Under the pieces are notes generated by a model, which had not been told where the DNA came from, made no database searches, and was given only the letters and a program-made list of their open reading frames with translations. Shown here piece by piece: positions 54,364 through 63,849 of a stretch of 64,000 bases of DNA (its first letter is position 1; the number at the start of each line of letters is the position of its first letter). This stretch comes from Pedobacter miscanthi. Lineage in GTDB: Bacteria > Bacteroidota > Bacteroidia > Sphingobacteriales > Sphingobacteriaceae. Location: contig NZ_QNQU01000007.1 of NCBI RefSeq assembly GCF_003315595.1, positions 124,001 to 188,000 on the forward strand, written 5' to 3'. A program made the position numbers and the translations under genes.

Positions 54364-54939
54364 TTAATAAAAGAATCCAATGAGCACAAACAAGGGGCCT
54401 AATCTGTTTCTCATGGTTTTTAACGCCCTTTTCATCTGGGTATTTACTGTATCTTCGGATATATTCATTTCGGCAGCAATTTCTTTGTAGGTTTTGTGCT
54501 GCCTGCGGCTTAACAGAAAAACCTTACGCATTTTGGGTGGAAGCGCGTTGATTTCTTTTTCGATTAATGCGGCAATGTCTTTCTCCCTCACCAGGTAATC
54601 AGTGCCTGATGTTTCGGTATCCAGAAAATCGTTTAATGAATCGATATATTTTTGTTCGATCTGCTGATGCGCGAAGATATTGAGGGCCCTATTGCGAACA
54701 GATTGATATAGATATCCGGCCAGAGCGGTATCGAATGAGAGTTGCTGATGGCGTTTCCATAACTGGATGAAAACTTCCTGCACCACATCTTTAGCTTCTT
54801 CCCTATTACGAAGCTTTTTATAGGCGTATTGATATAAAAGACTGTTATAACGGGTATAAATTTCGATATAGGCCTGGCGGTCTCCTTCTTTTAGAAGTGA
54901 GCAAAGTGCCTGATCACTATAATCCGTGTATATATCCAT
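54364..54939 (-). CDS. ECF RNA polymerase sigma factor (second system)
   Basis: This 191-residue protein has region 2 (LRNREEAKDVVQEVFIQLWK) and the region 4 helix-turn-helix (YKEIAAEMNISEDTVNTQMK). It should drive the following FecR-SusC-SusD-TlpA operon. It lies 151 bp upstream of the FecR gene, a wider gap than in the first system. Confidence 0.94.
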   Translation of the reverse strand: MDIYTDYSDQALCSLLKEGDRQAYIEIYTRYNSLLYQYAYKKLRNREEAKDVVQEVFIQLWKRHQQLSFDTALAGYLYQSVRNRALNIFAHQQIEQKYIDSLNDFLDTETSGTDYLVREKDIAALIEKEINALPPKMRKVFLLSRRQHKTYKEIAAEMNISEDTVNTQMKRALKTMRNRLGPLFVLIGFFY

Positions 54940-55272
54940 ATTTCTCTTTCAAATTTATGCCTTAGAAACTACGAATACAATAAAAATTAGTGAAACCCTG
55001 AAAAAAACATGACATAAACCGCAAAAAACAACTTTTATTGCTAGGATCCTTTACCAACAGCGAAAGGAATGGCCAAAACAACAAAAATAACGAACTAATT
55101 AGTTATGTTAGACCAAAAGATATTCATTAAAACCGCCAGGCTATTGCTTATGAAAAGGAATGGACCGTTTGACAAGTAATTCTATTAAGCAGGAGTTGCC
55201 CATGGGGAAACATAAAACGGGACATCAGTTTTTAAGTTGAAGCCCCGTTTTTACATTAGCATACCTCACCAA
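54940..55272. other. 333-bp intergenic region
   Basis: It holds the promoter side of the sigma gene and a likely terminator for the SYLF gene: AAAACGGG (55214-55221) with CCCGTTTT (55244-55251). Nothing else is recognised. Confidence 0.5.
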
Positions 55273-55956
55273 CTATTTTAATGGCACCAGGTATGATTTT
55301 ATTTTCGTTACCGCATCATCAGGATCACCCTGTGAGGCAAATATTTCGGTTGGTCCCATTCCTTTACCATAATAACGTAAATTGGCAGCTGTATCGATAT
55401 CAAGCGAAGCACCGTTAACAGATACTCCGGCAAAAATTCCCTTGCTACGTGAGTAAGAATATACCTCAGCATCTAATTTATAGTCGGTATTGGCGGTAGA
55501 ATTCCGGCCAACCGGGCCTGCAGCGATAGAAAGGTCGCCACCCAGGGTGAAACTACTTTTTTTAATGTTGGTAATGCTGCTGCTGTGTTTAAAAACCAGC
55601 ACAAGTTCTACCGATTGTACGCCAATCTGCAGTCCGAAACTTCCGCCGGTAATCGTCACAAATATAGGGTTGCTCCAGCTGCCATCTTCTCTTTTTACCA
55701 TGGCAATGCCCCTGCCGCGTTTACCGCCTACTACAAAACCTGCATTAAGCAATTTTGGCACAATAATAATCCCCTCGGTCACTTTAAGGAGCGAAGAAGG
55801 AATAGACTCTTTCATTTTGCCGAAGTCAGAAAGTACAACGCCTGATTCCTCAATCCTTTTTTTCTCTTTGTCTTGGGCGCTAACCAGCGATGGAACCAAT
55901 AAGCCAACTGTGCAGGCCACTAACACAATAAGTTTGGTTAATTTACTAAAATTCAT
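55273..55956 (-). CDS. SYLF-domain (YSC84-like) exported protein
   Basis: The 227-residue protein has a signal peptide ending at LVSAQ. The mature part matches the SYLF lipid-binding domain: PSSLLKVTEGIIIVPKLLN, GFVVGGKRGRGIAMVKR, and FGLQIGVQSVELVLVFK. In bacteria SYLF proteins are periplasmic or envelope proteins of unclear function, in eukaryotes phosphoinositide binders. It is monocistronic and followed by its own stem. Confidence 0.9.
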   Translation of the reverse strand: MNFSKLTKLIVLVACTVGLLVPSLVSAQDKEKKRIEESGVVLSDFGKMKESIPSSLLKVTEGIIIVPKLLNAGFVVGGKRGRGIAMVKREDGSWSNPIFVTITGGSFGLQIGVQSVELVLVFKHSSSITNIKKSSFTLGGDLSIAAGPVGRNSTANTDYKLDAEVYSYSRSKGIFAGVSVNGASLDIDTAANLRYYGKGMGPTEIFASQGDPDDAVTKIKSYLVPLK

Positions 55957-56351
55957 ATTTGAGATTAAAATTAAATGGTTGTCTGTAATTTTTACCGACA
56001 GGTGTTCCTATTACGGAGCTACAAGCAAATCTATATACCGGTAAGCGGCTTTAGAAAGAAATTAGTTACAAATTACTTTATGATGAAAAACCCTTATCAA
56101 TAAAAAATCAAACATGCTGACTAAAAATCAGATTGATAATAAAAAACAGACAAAAATGTATAATTTCAGGACAATACTGCAGTTTTTTGAAACAAGCCTG
56201 AGGTACATTGTTCAATAATATTGTATAACTACAAGACATTTTCCTGACTTTTTTGGTAGAAATGTCAGGATAAAGAAATATTGATAGCTGATTTATTTTC
56301 TGGCCTTTGCTTGGTTTGATTTTTGAATATCCAGGTTTAAAACCTATTATC
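55957..56351. other. 395-bp intergenic region
   Basis: AT-rich; the SYLF promoter should be here. A 125-codon minus-strand frame over 56108-56485 has no signal or family features and overlaps the small plus-strand ORF, so it is not called. Confidence 0.4.
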
Positions 56352-56525
56352 ATGAAAAAGTTTCTACCATATTTATTTGCCAGCGCTATATCAGTTATAG
56401 CCATGCTGTCGTCGTTTACCCTTGCAGATCCGGAATTAGGAATCTCTACAGCGCTGTTAAGCTGGATGGCCTGCCTTTGGATCATTTCGGATAACAGAAG
56501 AAAAAACCGTGGATGCCTTTCTTAA
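56352..56525 (+). CDS. Putative small membrane protein (57 residues)
   Basis: From the ATG at 56352 (MKKFLPYLFASAISVIAMLS) the product has two hydrophobic stretches and a basic tail (DNRRKNRGC). It follows an AT-rich leader of the kind used in this genome. No homologue is recognised. It is supported by start-region composition only. Confidence 0.4.
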   Translation: MKKFLPYLFASAISVIAMLSSFTLADPELGISTALLSWMACLWIISDNRRKNRGCLS

Positions 56526-56617
56526 ACCAATTCTGGCATAAATCTTAGCGTTTCAGATTTTTGCAATTATTTAACTTATATCTTCGTTAAATGCTACCCC
56601 GCAATAAGGAACTATAA

Positions 56618-59464
56618 TCAGTTACCTTTATTATCGCTTTTCCATAATTTACCCAGTACCATATTAAGCAGGCTATCCTGCTCACGGCTCTCTATACTTC
56701 TTTTCATTTCCTCCAGGGCATCATCCGAAATCTGCCAGCCTAATGGTAGCACAGGCCACGAACGGTCGATTTTAACTTCAGTTGGAGAGAATGGACGGTA
56801 ATTCCATCCCTGTTGCCTTGCCACGGCTGCATTTGTACTATCGGCGGCATTGCCATTTCCTCCAATGGTATTCAGCAATCCCTGTACCGGGCCAAGCAGT
56901 TCGTAAAGGTTTTTGGCCGGTTTAGGCGCATCGATTGATTTTACGGAATTGGATAGGGAAAGCAAGTTAATGGATAGCTTAAGATTGCTATAGGCCTTTT
57001 CTTTACATACACGCTCAAAAACCCTGATGATCTGCAACGAAGTTTGTCCTCCCGAATTTTCTATCGTTCCTCCATCCATAAAATGATGCTCCTGATCAAA
57101 TTTTCCGGTTGGCGAAACATAAGGAAATCTTGCACTTAAAAATGCTGCTGCACTCAGTGGAATATCTTTTCCCTTCAGCAGATCCTGTATAAAAATAACC
57201 GCAGGGAAATCATCCTTATTGAGCAGTACCGGAGCAGTAATCCCTTTATGTGCCGTATTGATATCAAAGGTATTGGAGAAAAGCAAAGGAATATCCGTTT
57301 TTTGGGAAGGGTACAAACGGGAAAGCGGGATATCGTAATCAATTTGATAATTCTTGTTAAGAGAATAACCGAGGATTTTTTCCTGCAGCCGCGCACGGTC
57401 ATCATAAAAATCGGTTCCGAGTACCGACATGGGAATATCCCTGCCAAAAATGCCTACGATATTACCGGTTAAGTAATCTTTACGGAATACCTCTTTTACA
57501 CAATTAGGGTTAAGCATTTGAACTGCAAGTTCCGGTTTGTTCTGAAAGGCACAAAGCAACGAAAAACCTACCGTGCCACCGGATGCACCGGAGTACGAAA
57601 ATACATGATGCGTAAATTGCGCCCCTGAATGCAGCTCTGCTGAATTTATTTTTTGGTTTAGTCTACTGATGACCATAGTTGCCCAGGCTGCCGCCCTTAT
57701 GCCTCCGCCGTAGGAGTTCACAAAATAAACAGGATAGCCCATACTATCCGGGTTGTTTTTTGCAAATTGCTCGATTTCATCCCTGCGGCTATCCAGCCAG
57801 CAACGCACATATTCGTTGAGTGAATCCCTGGGTGCAGATTCACTGGCAGAAACCTCCACTTCATGAAAGCTACTAATCCATTTGGCCGAACCTATTGCAG
57901 CGCATACCAGCAAGATGGTAATTAACTGGATCCGCCACCTGTTGCTCAACGCGAGCAGAAAGGAAAACAGCAACGCATAACCAATCAATGCCCAGATTAC
58001 AATATTAAGCGTAAAAAAGCGGTTCAGGGCAGTTAATGGGATAATGATAAAATCGAGGTTAAAAAGGATAAAAAAGAGTGCGGCAATCAATCCGGCTATA
58101 ACCGATAGCCTGGCCATGTTAAAATTGTACCGCTTTTCCAGTTTATCTCTAAGGGTAACAGTAATGAGGAAACCAGATCCCAGCAGGAAAAGGTCCATAC
58201 AAAGGAACGATAACTTTCCAAAACCGTTGATGAGCTGAATAAAGTAAAAAGCTCCGCAAAGCGATATCATCATCAGAATACTTATCCAATACCTGGCGAT
58301 CAGAAATTCTCCATTCCTGATATAGAAACGCTCAATTTTTCTTCTCCGGATTATCCAGACACTTAGCCAGATGGATACCAAAAGCAAAAGCATTGCAGGA
58401 ATATCATCCAGAAAATAAGGGATATGATAAAGCTGCATGGTTTTGAGCATCGCCAGGGCCGGAATAAAAAAGGTTAAAATACCCAGCAAACGTGCGTAAT
58501 CGAGCGGTGTTTTTTCTTCATCTTTATCGAAAGAAGTTCCCTTTTGTACCACCAGGTTAACTTTTTCGGGCGCTTTGATGTAAAGTTTGGGCAAATACCA
58601 GTTCATCGCCGCCAGGATACATACCGAAGTAAGCAATAAAATGGTTCCGGGGGTTGAAGTATTGATTGTTACCATCAAATCCTGCCCCTGATCAGACAGA
58701 TTGACCAAGGCAAAAAAGATTAACTGAAGGATCACCACGATCCTGAACTGCCAGGTAATGACCAACAAATTCATAAACCCGGTTGAAAGCCCGGAAAGCC
58801 AATAACTTAAGCGCTTTAACAGGTTGATCCGGAAGGCAAAATATAAAAAAACAAGAATAAGCAGCAGGAATTTTGCCTTTGCCATACTGCTCGCGAGAAA
58901 TGCCTCACCCGGCAGCCCCTGATTAAAGCGTTCGATGCTTTTAAGGAGATAGTGATTTTCGAGCACATCAAAAATTGCCGCGATAACCAGTGCAGTAATC
59001 AGATAAACAAACTCCCTTTTACTGAGAAAATACCGGAGCGCTTTTTCCTGTGATACAGCATGATGATCTTTATTTTCGGGATTGGAATCGGCCATTTTTG
59101 TAGCCCTGTACAACGGTCTGTCTTTAACATACCGGTTAAAAAGCATAATGCCGGCTGCTACATAAAAAAAGATGAAAAAGAAATCAGACTGGATTTGTCT
59201 TTTGGCCATCTCAGGTCCGCATATATTCTCACCTTTTACAATGTCTGCTCCATAATCCCTTTCAAATGCATAGTTATTCTGTCTGTCCCACTCGGTCAGG
59301 ATGGTTTTCTGCAAACTATCCGTAGAAGCCAGCTGAAAAGAAGTCATTCCCCAGTGTGCATGGTCGGAAAAAAGGAGGAAACTGTTTTTCATGGTCATGC
59401 TTCCTGTAACCAGGAGCCCTGCAAGGAGCAGATAAGTTAGAAAAAACCTGATTTTGCTGATCAT
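56618..59464 (-). CDS. Polytopic membrane protein with C-terminal patatin-like phospholipase domain
   Basis: This 948-residue protein has about a dozen membrane segments in the first 550 residues. A lipase domain follows, with the oxyanion loop YGGGIRAAAW, the nucleophile elbow YSGASGGTVGFS (GxSGG) and the catalytic Asp in FMDGGTIENSGG. Patatin-type serine/aspartate dyads hydrolyse acyl esters of phospholipids. Membrane anchoring on the N-terminal side would keep the lipase at the bilayer; sidedness is not certain. It is monocistronic. Confidence 0.85.
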   Translation of the reverse strand: MISKIRFFLTYLLLAGLLVTGSMTMKNSFLLFSDHAHWGMTSFQLASTDSLQKTILTEWDRQNNYAFERDYGADIVKGENICGPEMAKRQIQSDFFFIFFYVAAGIMLFNRYVKDRPLYRATKMADSNPENKDHHAVSQEKALRYFLSKREFVYLITALVIAAIFDVLENHYLLKSIERFNQGLPGEAFLASSMAKAKFLLLILVFLYFAFRINLLKRLSYWLSGLSTGFMNLLVITWQFRIVVILQLIFFALVNLSDQGQDLMVTINTSTPGTILLLTSVCILAAMNWYLPKLYIKAPEKVNLVVQKGTSFDKDEEKTPLDYARLLGILTFFIPALAMLKTMQLYHIPYFLDDIPAMLLLLVSIWLSVWIIRRRKIERFYIRNGEFLIARYWISILMMISLCGAFYFIQLINGFGKLSFLCMDLFLLGSGFLITVTLRDKLEKRYNFNMARLSVIAGLIAALFFILFNLDFIIIPLTALNRFFTLNIVIWALIGYALLFSFLLALSNRWRIQLITILLVCAAIGSAKWISSFHEVEVSASESAPRDSLNEYVRCWLDSRRDEIEQFAKNNPDSMGYPVYFVNSYGGGIRAAAWATMVISRLNQKINSAELHSGAQFTHHVFSYSGASGGTVGFSLLCAFQNKPELAVQMLNPNCVKEVFRKDYLTGNIVGIFGRDIPMSVLGTDFYDDRARLQEKILGYSLNKNYQIDYDIPLSRLYPSQKTDIPLLFSNTFDINTAHKGITAPVLLNKDDFPAVIFIQDLLKGKDIPLSAAAFLSARFPYVSPTGKFDQEHHFMDGGTIENSGGQTSLQIIRVFERVCKEKAYSNLKLSINLLSLSNSVKSIDAPKPAKNLYELLGPVQGLLNTIGGNGNAADSTNAAVARQQGWNYRPFSPTEVKIDRSWPVLPLGWQISDDALEEMKRSIESREQDSLLNMVLGKLWKSDNKGN

Positions 59465-59634
59465 AATGTCTGGTTTTATATAAGATCTGATAAAAGATAA
59501 CCCTTTAGCCTATCATTCGTCCATTTTCCAACTATCCATTATCAATAACTTAAATTTACAATAATCAATGCTTAATTAAATACTTAAAAACTGGTAATCT
59601 TTGTACCACAGGAGTAGTGATTATATACAACAGT

Positions 59635-59720
59635 CGTCATCTCGACTGGAACGCAGTGGAATGGAGAGATCTATCTCGAGATAGATTTCTCGACTGCGCT
59701 TCACTCCGCTCGAAATGACG
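59635..59720. repeat. REP-like 86-bp imperfect palindrome
   Basis: CGTCAT at the left pairs with ATGACG at the right. The centre ATCTATCTCGAGATAGAT (59669-59686) is an 18-bp perfect palindrome. This type of extragenic palindrome is common in Sphingobacteriaceae. A further element of another known style (GTCGTCATTGCGAGGCACG, about 59812) follows. Confidence 0.75.
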
Positions 59721-59868
59721 GTTAGCGGTGAACCATAGGGATCTTTCGACTCCGCTCAGGATTGACAGTACAAGGGGAGCTTCGCTGCCTTGACAAACTA
59801 CAATAAAAAGAGTCGTCATTGCGAGGCACGAAGCAATCTTAATGCGCATGCAAGATAGTGATTGGCAT

Positions 59869-59905
59869 AAAAAAAGGTGCCTAACTTCAGTCAGACACCT
59901 TTTTT
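59869..59905. terminator. Stem-loop after the small gene at 59911
   Basis: AAAAAAGGTG and CACCTTTTTT flank a 17-base centre containing CTAACTTCAGTCAG. It is suitable as a terminator on either strand and lies 6 bp after the minus-strand stop. Confidence 0.75.
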
Positions 59906-59910
59906 GTTTT

Positions 59911-60144
59911 TTATGCTAAATTATTGACTTCAAAACCGCGGTAACTTAACATTTCGGCATTATGGGAAACGGTAAGGTTAAGTTCTAGCCTTGCGATGAG
60001 GTCTTTCGCCATTACAACAGCGCGGTGTATATCGCTTACTCCCCTGATCTCAATTCCTTTGGCCATCAGTTTAAATTTGTTGGGCTCGAATTTGTCGATA
60101 AACTTCTGAAGGTCTTCGCTGATAATGGTTTGTGTTTTTTCCAT
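59911..60144 (-). CDS. Small conserved-looking cytoplasmic protein (77 residues)
   Basis: The start was chosen at 60144 (MEKTQTIISEDLQKFIDKF); the frame opens at 60174. The product is predicted mixed helix/strand without Cys, signal or membrane segment, and has its own terminator. I do not recognise a family. Composition and length are normal for a real small protein. Confidence 0.65.
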   Translation of the reverse strand: MEKTQTIISEDLQKFIDKFEPNKFKLMAKGIEIRGVSDIHRAVVMAKDLIARLELNLTVSHNAEMLSYRGFEVNNLA

Positions 60145-60366
60145 GTAGAATTTAATCTTGCTAATTAATTGCAAAACAACACATCCTATTTTATCATAGC
60201 GGTAAGTTTATGTTATCAAATTAAACAATTGTTATTAAAAACAATGGGTTTTAAAACCACATATGCACACACCTGCCCATCTGTTCAGGCGGGGATAAAC
60301 ACAGATTTTGTTTTCTAATATGTGTGTTTTCTATCTCCGGCTAAATTTATAATGTATAAACAAACC

Positions 60367-62001
60367 CTATTTCTGCTCAATTTCCTTTAAGCTATTCATT
60401 TTCTTATATGCAAGGAACCCTTTAATATCTTCAAAATGTTCACGTACACGTTTATTACCGAATTCGAATACTTTGTTCACCAATCCATCCAGGAAATCAC
60501 GGTCGTGCGATACCAGGATCAAAGTACCATCAAAATCTTTCAGGGCATCTTTGATAATATCTTTGGTTTTCATGTCCAGGTGATTGGTAGGCTCATCGAG
60601 GATCAGCACATTTACGGGTTCAAGCAGTAGTTTGATCATCGCCAAACGGGTTTTCTCCCCGCCCGAAAGTACCTTCACTTTTTTGGTGGTGTCGTCGCCA
60701 CTAAACATAAAAGCTCCCAAAAGATCTTTTATTTTGATAGAACCATCGCTTAGCGGAATCTGGTCAATGGTTTCGAATACGGTGAGGTTCTCATCCAGCA
60801 ATGCAGCCTGATTTTGGGCAAAGTAGCCAATTTTGGCGTTATGCCCTACCTTCAAACTTCCTTCGATATCAATTTCGCCCATTATGGCTTTAATCATGGT
60901 TGATTTACCTTCGCCATTTTTACCTACAAAAGCTACTTTTTCACCACGTTCGATCACCATTGAAGCTTTTTCGAACACCACATGGTCGCCATAAGCTTTG
61001 GTAAGTTCTTCTACCATTACCGGATACTGTCCTGAGCGTGGCGATGGCGGAAATTTTAAGCGCAATGCAGAAGTATCAACTTCATCAATCTCGATTACTT
61101 CAAGTTTTTCGAGCATTTTTACACGCGATTGTACCTGCAGGGTCTTAGAATAGGTTCCTCTGAAACGATCGATAAATTCCTGGTTATCGGCAATAAAACG
61201 CTGCTGCTCTTCGTATGCTTTTAACTGGTGGATACGCCTGTCGGCACGCAATTGTAAATAGTGACTGTATTTGGCTTTATAATCGTATATCCTGCCCATG
61301 GTAACTTCGATAGTGCGGTTGGTGATGTTATCTACAAAGGCACGATCGTGCGAAATTACCATTACGGCTTTTGCCGAATTAATCAAAAAATCTTCCAGCC
61401 ACTGGATACTTTCGATATCCATGTGGTTGGTAGGCTCATCTAGCAGGATAAGATCGGGTTTCTTCAATAAAATTTTCGCCAGCTCGATACGCATGCGCCA
61501 GCCACCCGAAAACTCGGAAGTTTGGCGGGTAAAATCTTTACGTTCAAAACCCAGTCCTTTAAGCACTTTCTCTACCTCGGCATCGTAATTCGTTTCTTCA
61601 ATGGAATAAAATTTCTCGCTCAGTTCCGATACTTTTTCGATCAGCTTCATGTAGTCGTCGCTTTCGTAATCGGTACGGATGGTAAGCTGTTCGTTTAACT
61701 CATCAAGTTCTTTCTGCATCTGGTTTACCTCTGCAAAAGCCTTCATGGTTTCTTCAAAAACAGTAACCTGATCCTGCGTAAGCAAATGCTGTGGTAAATA
61801 GGCAATTACCGCTTCTTTCGGTCCGGTTACATTACCGGTAGTAGGCTTGGCAACATCGGCAATAATTTTTAAAATGGTAGATTTACCTGCACCATTTTTA
61901 CCCATCAGGGCTATTTTATCGTTTTCGTTTATCGAAAAGGTTACGTCGCTAAACAGGGTGGTTCCGCCAAATGAAACGGAAATATTATTTACATTAATCA
62001 C
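60367..62001 (-). CDS. ABC-F family ATPase (ribosome-associated type)
   Basis: The 544-residue protein has two nucleotide-binding domains: Walker A GKNGAGKST and signature FSGGWRMRIELAK in the first, GKNGEGKST and LSGGEKTRLAMIK in the second. Both have LDEPTNH Walker B segments and the linker (residues about 240-320) is charged. There are no membrane segments, as expected for ABC-F proteins, which act on the ribosome E site as translation factors or protect it from antibiotics. Length fits the YbiT/Uup class. Confidence 0.94.
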   Translation of the reverse strand: MINVNNISVSFGGTTLFSDVTFSINENDKIALMGKNGAGKSTILKIIADVAKPTTGNVTGPKEAVIAYLPQHLLTQDQVTVFEETMKAFAEVNQMQKELDELNEQLTIRTDYESDDYMKLIEKVSELSEKFYSIEETNYDAEVEKVLKGLGFERKDFTRQTSEFSGGWRMRIELAKILLKKPDLILLDEPTNHMDIESIQWLEDFLINSAKAVMVISHDRAFVDNITNRTIEVTMGRIYDYKAKYSHYLQLRADRRIHQLKAYEEQQRFIADNQEFIDRFRGTYSKTLQVQSRVKMLEKLEVIEIDEVDTSALRLKFPPSPRSGQYPVMVEELTKAYGDHVVFEKASMVIERGEKVAFVGKNGEGKSTMIKAIMGEIDIEGSLKVGHNAKIGYFAQNQAALLDENLTVFETIDQIPLSDGSIKIKDLLGAFMFSGDDTTKKVKVLSGGEKTRLAMIKLLLEPVNVLILDEPTNHLDMKTKDIIKDALKDFDGTLILVSHDRDFLDGLVNKVFEFGNKRVREHFEDIKGFLAYKKMNSLKEIEQK

Positions 62002-62072
62002 GAATATGGAATATTAAATCAGCGGCAAAGATAAAAGAAAGAGATTAGATTATCAGGACAGAAATATTGCAT

Positions 62073-62318
62073 TTAACCATACCTGGCTACAATAGTGATG
62101 AGTGCTTCTATCGCCTGATCGCGTTGTTCGAATTCCTGAAATAAAAAGGCAAAAGAACTTTTAACGGTTTCGATATGTATTTCGGGAAAATCTTTGCTCA
62201 TGATTCTGTCTTCATGATCGTACTGAACAAGATCTTTGGGTTTTATGGCAATAATGCTCTCGATTTTGATAAAAGTATTTTGTATACGGACGAAGTTTCC
62301 GTGCTGGGCTACGGGCAT
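62073..62318 (-). CDS. Small conserved-looking protein (81 residues)
   Basis: The protein begins MPVAQHGNFVRIQNTFIKIE and is predicted largely beta then helix, soluble. It lies 72 bp upstream of the ABC-F start on the same strand and may be co-transcribed with it. No family is recognised. Confidence 0.65.
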   Translation of the reverse strand: MPVAQHGNFVRIQNTFIKIESIIAIKPKDLVQYDHEDRIMSKDFPEIHIETVKSSFAFLFQEFEQRDQAIEALITIVARYG

Positions 62319-62510
62319 AATCTACTTTAGTTAGTTTGACCGTACAATATCTTAAAGGAAAGTGTTTAATTAAAACGTAAAACGAAACTGAACAGAAATG
62401 AACTCATTTTTGTGTTGACAATTATCATTTTTTAGCTTTTTCCAGATAATTTTGCGGCATTTACGCTGTATTTATCGGCTTTATCAGCAAAAACATGATT
62501 TTATTGCTTT

Positions 62511-62798
62511 TTAAAGAAACTTTAACACCAGTTTTTCCCATTCTTCTTCAAGAGTGAATTTGGGCATTTGCACACCTGCTTTATTATACCAATAGCCTGC
62601 ATTCCAGATATCACTCTCTTTGCGATGGAGGTAAGCATGAACTTCAGCAGAATCGCGGTCATTTAAATGATCTACCTGTTGATGGGCTTTATTCCAATCG
62701 CCTTTTCCATCATACCAAAGTGCTTTTAACTGAACGGAAAAACTGGTGTCGGGTTTTTCGGCGTTAAGGGAATCTTTAAACGCGGTGATATTATCCAT
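62511..62798 (-). CDS. Small helical conserved-looking protein (95 residues)
   Basis: The soluble protein is rich in Trp, His and acidic residues (LKALWYDGKGDWNKAHQQVD, HAYLHRKESDIWNAGYWYNK). The pattern resembles a TPR-like helical pair. No family is named with confidence. Codon usage and a clean start at 62798 support it as a gene. Confidence 0.7.
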   Translation of the reverse strand: MDNITAFKDSLNAEKPDTSFSVQLKALWYDGKGDWNKAHQQVDHLNDRDSAEVHAYLHRKESDIWNAGYWYNKAGVQMPKFTLEEEWEKLVLKFL

Positions 62799-62910
62799 AG
62801 TGATGCGAAATTAAACGATTGGGATGGGTATAGCAAGTAGAAAAAGCTTAGCTGAATGGCTTAGATAACATTACAGTTGCAGCTTAAAATAGATTAGAAA
62901 AGGTTTTATC

Positions 62911-63631
62911 TTCTTTTTGACCACCTCAACCACCTTAAAACACCTGAGAAACTTTTAGCGTAAGTATTTGGGGCATGCAACTTATATGCCACTTATATTC
63001 CTTAAATGGTAAATTATAAGTGGTATCTATTAAAATTACAAACGTAAAAACATGAGTTTTTTTTAACCATATAAGACATTTAAGGGCATATAAGACCCAA
63101 ATACGAAGATTTTCGCCGAGAAGAGGGTTTGTTTTGAAACACTGGAAGTGCCTAAGATTAGCTAAACAAATTTCTTTTCATATTCTTCTATATAATCTTT
63201 TTGACCACCTAAGCCACCTTAGAATACCTTAGAAATTTTTAGCGTAAGTATTTGGGGCATACAACTTATATTCCTTAAATGGAAAATTATTATTGGTATT
63301 CTATTAAAATTACAAACGTAAAAACTTGAGGTTTCTTGAACCATATGAGACATTTAAGGGCATATAAGACCCAAATACGAAGATTTGCGCCGAGAAGAGG
63401 ATTTGTTTTGAAACACTGGAAGTGCTTAAGCTTAGCTAAACAAATTTCTTTTCATATTCTTCTATATAATCTTTTTGACCACCTTAGAACACCTTAGAAA
63501 TTTTAAGCGTAAGTATTTGGGGCATGTCACTTATATTCCTTAAATGGTAAATTATAAGTGATATTTATTAAAGTTACAAATGTAAAACAGGAGGTTTTTT
63601 GAACCGTATAAGACATTTAAGGGCATATCAG
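62911..63631. repeat. Three tandem ~280-bp noncoding repeats
   Basis: Units begin with CTTTTTGACCACCT at 62913, 63197 and (first 10 bases) 63471, periods 284 and 274 bp; the third unit ends early at about 63631. Each unit has GTATTTGGG near its left and CCCAAATAC in the right half of units 1 and 2, plus CTTATATGCC/GGCATATAAG, giving a long imperfect hairpin. No protein frame is conserved among units. The whole 62799-63849 interval holds no other recognised gene. Confidence 0.85.
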
Positions 63632-63849
63632 CTCTAAACTTAAGACTTAAACCAAGGAGATTATCTTTTTTTCTCCGACTCATCCAAATTGTCCAAATTT
63701 AAGACCTCCTTTACTTGGCCAATCTCTGATGAAGGGAACTTCCCTGTAATGATGATACTTTTATTTTCTATGGCTGTTATACTATTGGATTTTATCGACT
63801 TGAACCGGGAAAGGATTATATCAGGAAAGTTTATTCCGGGTAAATTCTA

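Larger units (their letters stand above)
59465..59910. other. 446-bp intergenic region with REP-like palindromes
   Basis: No gene is supported. It includes the 86-bp palindrome at 59635-59720, a second repeat fragment at 59811-59840 and a bidirectional terminator stem at 59869-59905. Confidence 0.6.

Noticed and set aside
55490..56044. 184-codon plus-strand ORF
   Set aside because: Antisense to the SYLF-domain gene, whose domain features are clear.
62911..63631. CRISPR array
   Set aside because: Repeat units are ~280 bp with no short repeat/spacer alternation and no cas genes nearby.
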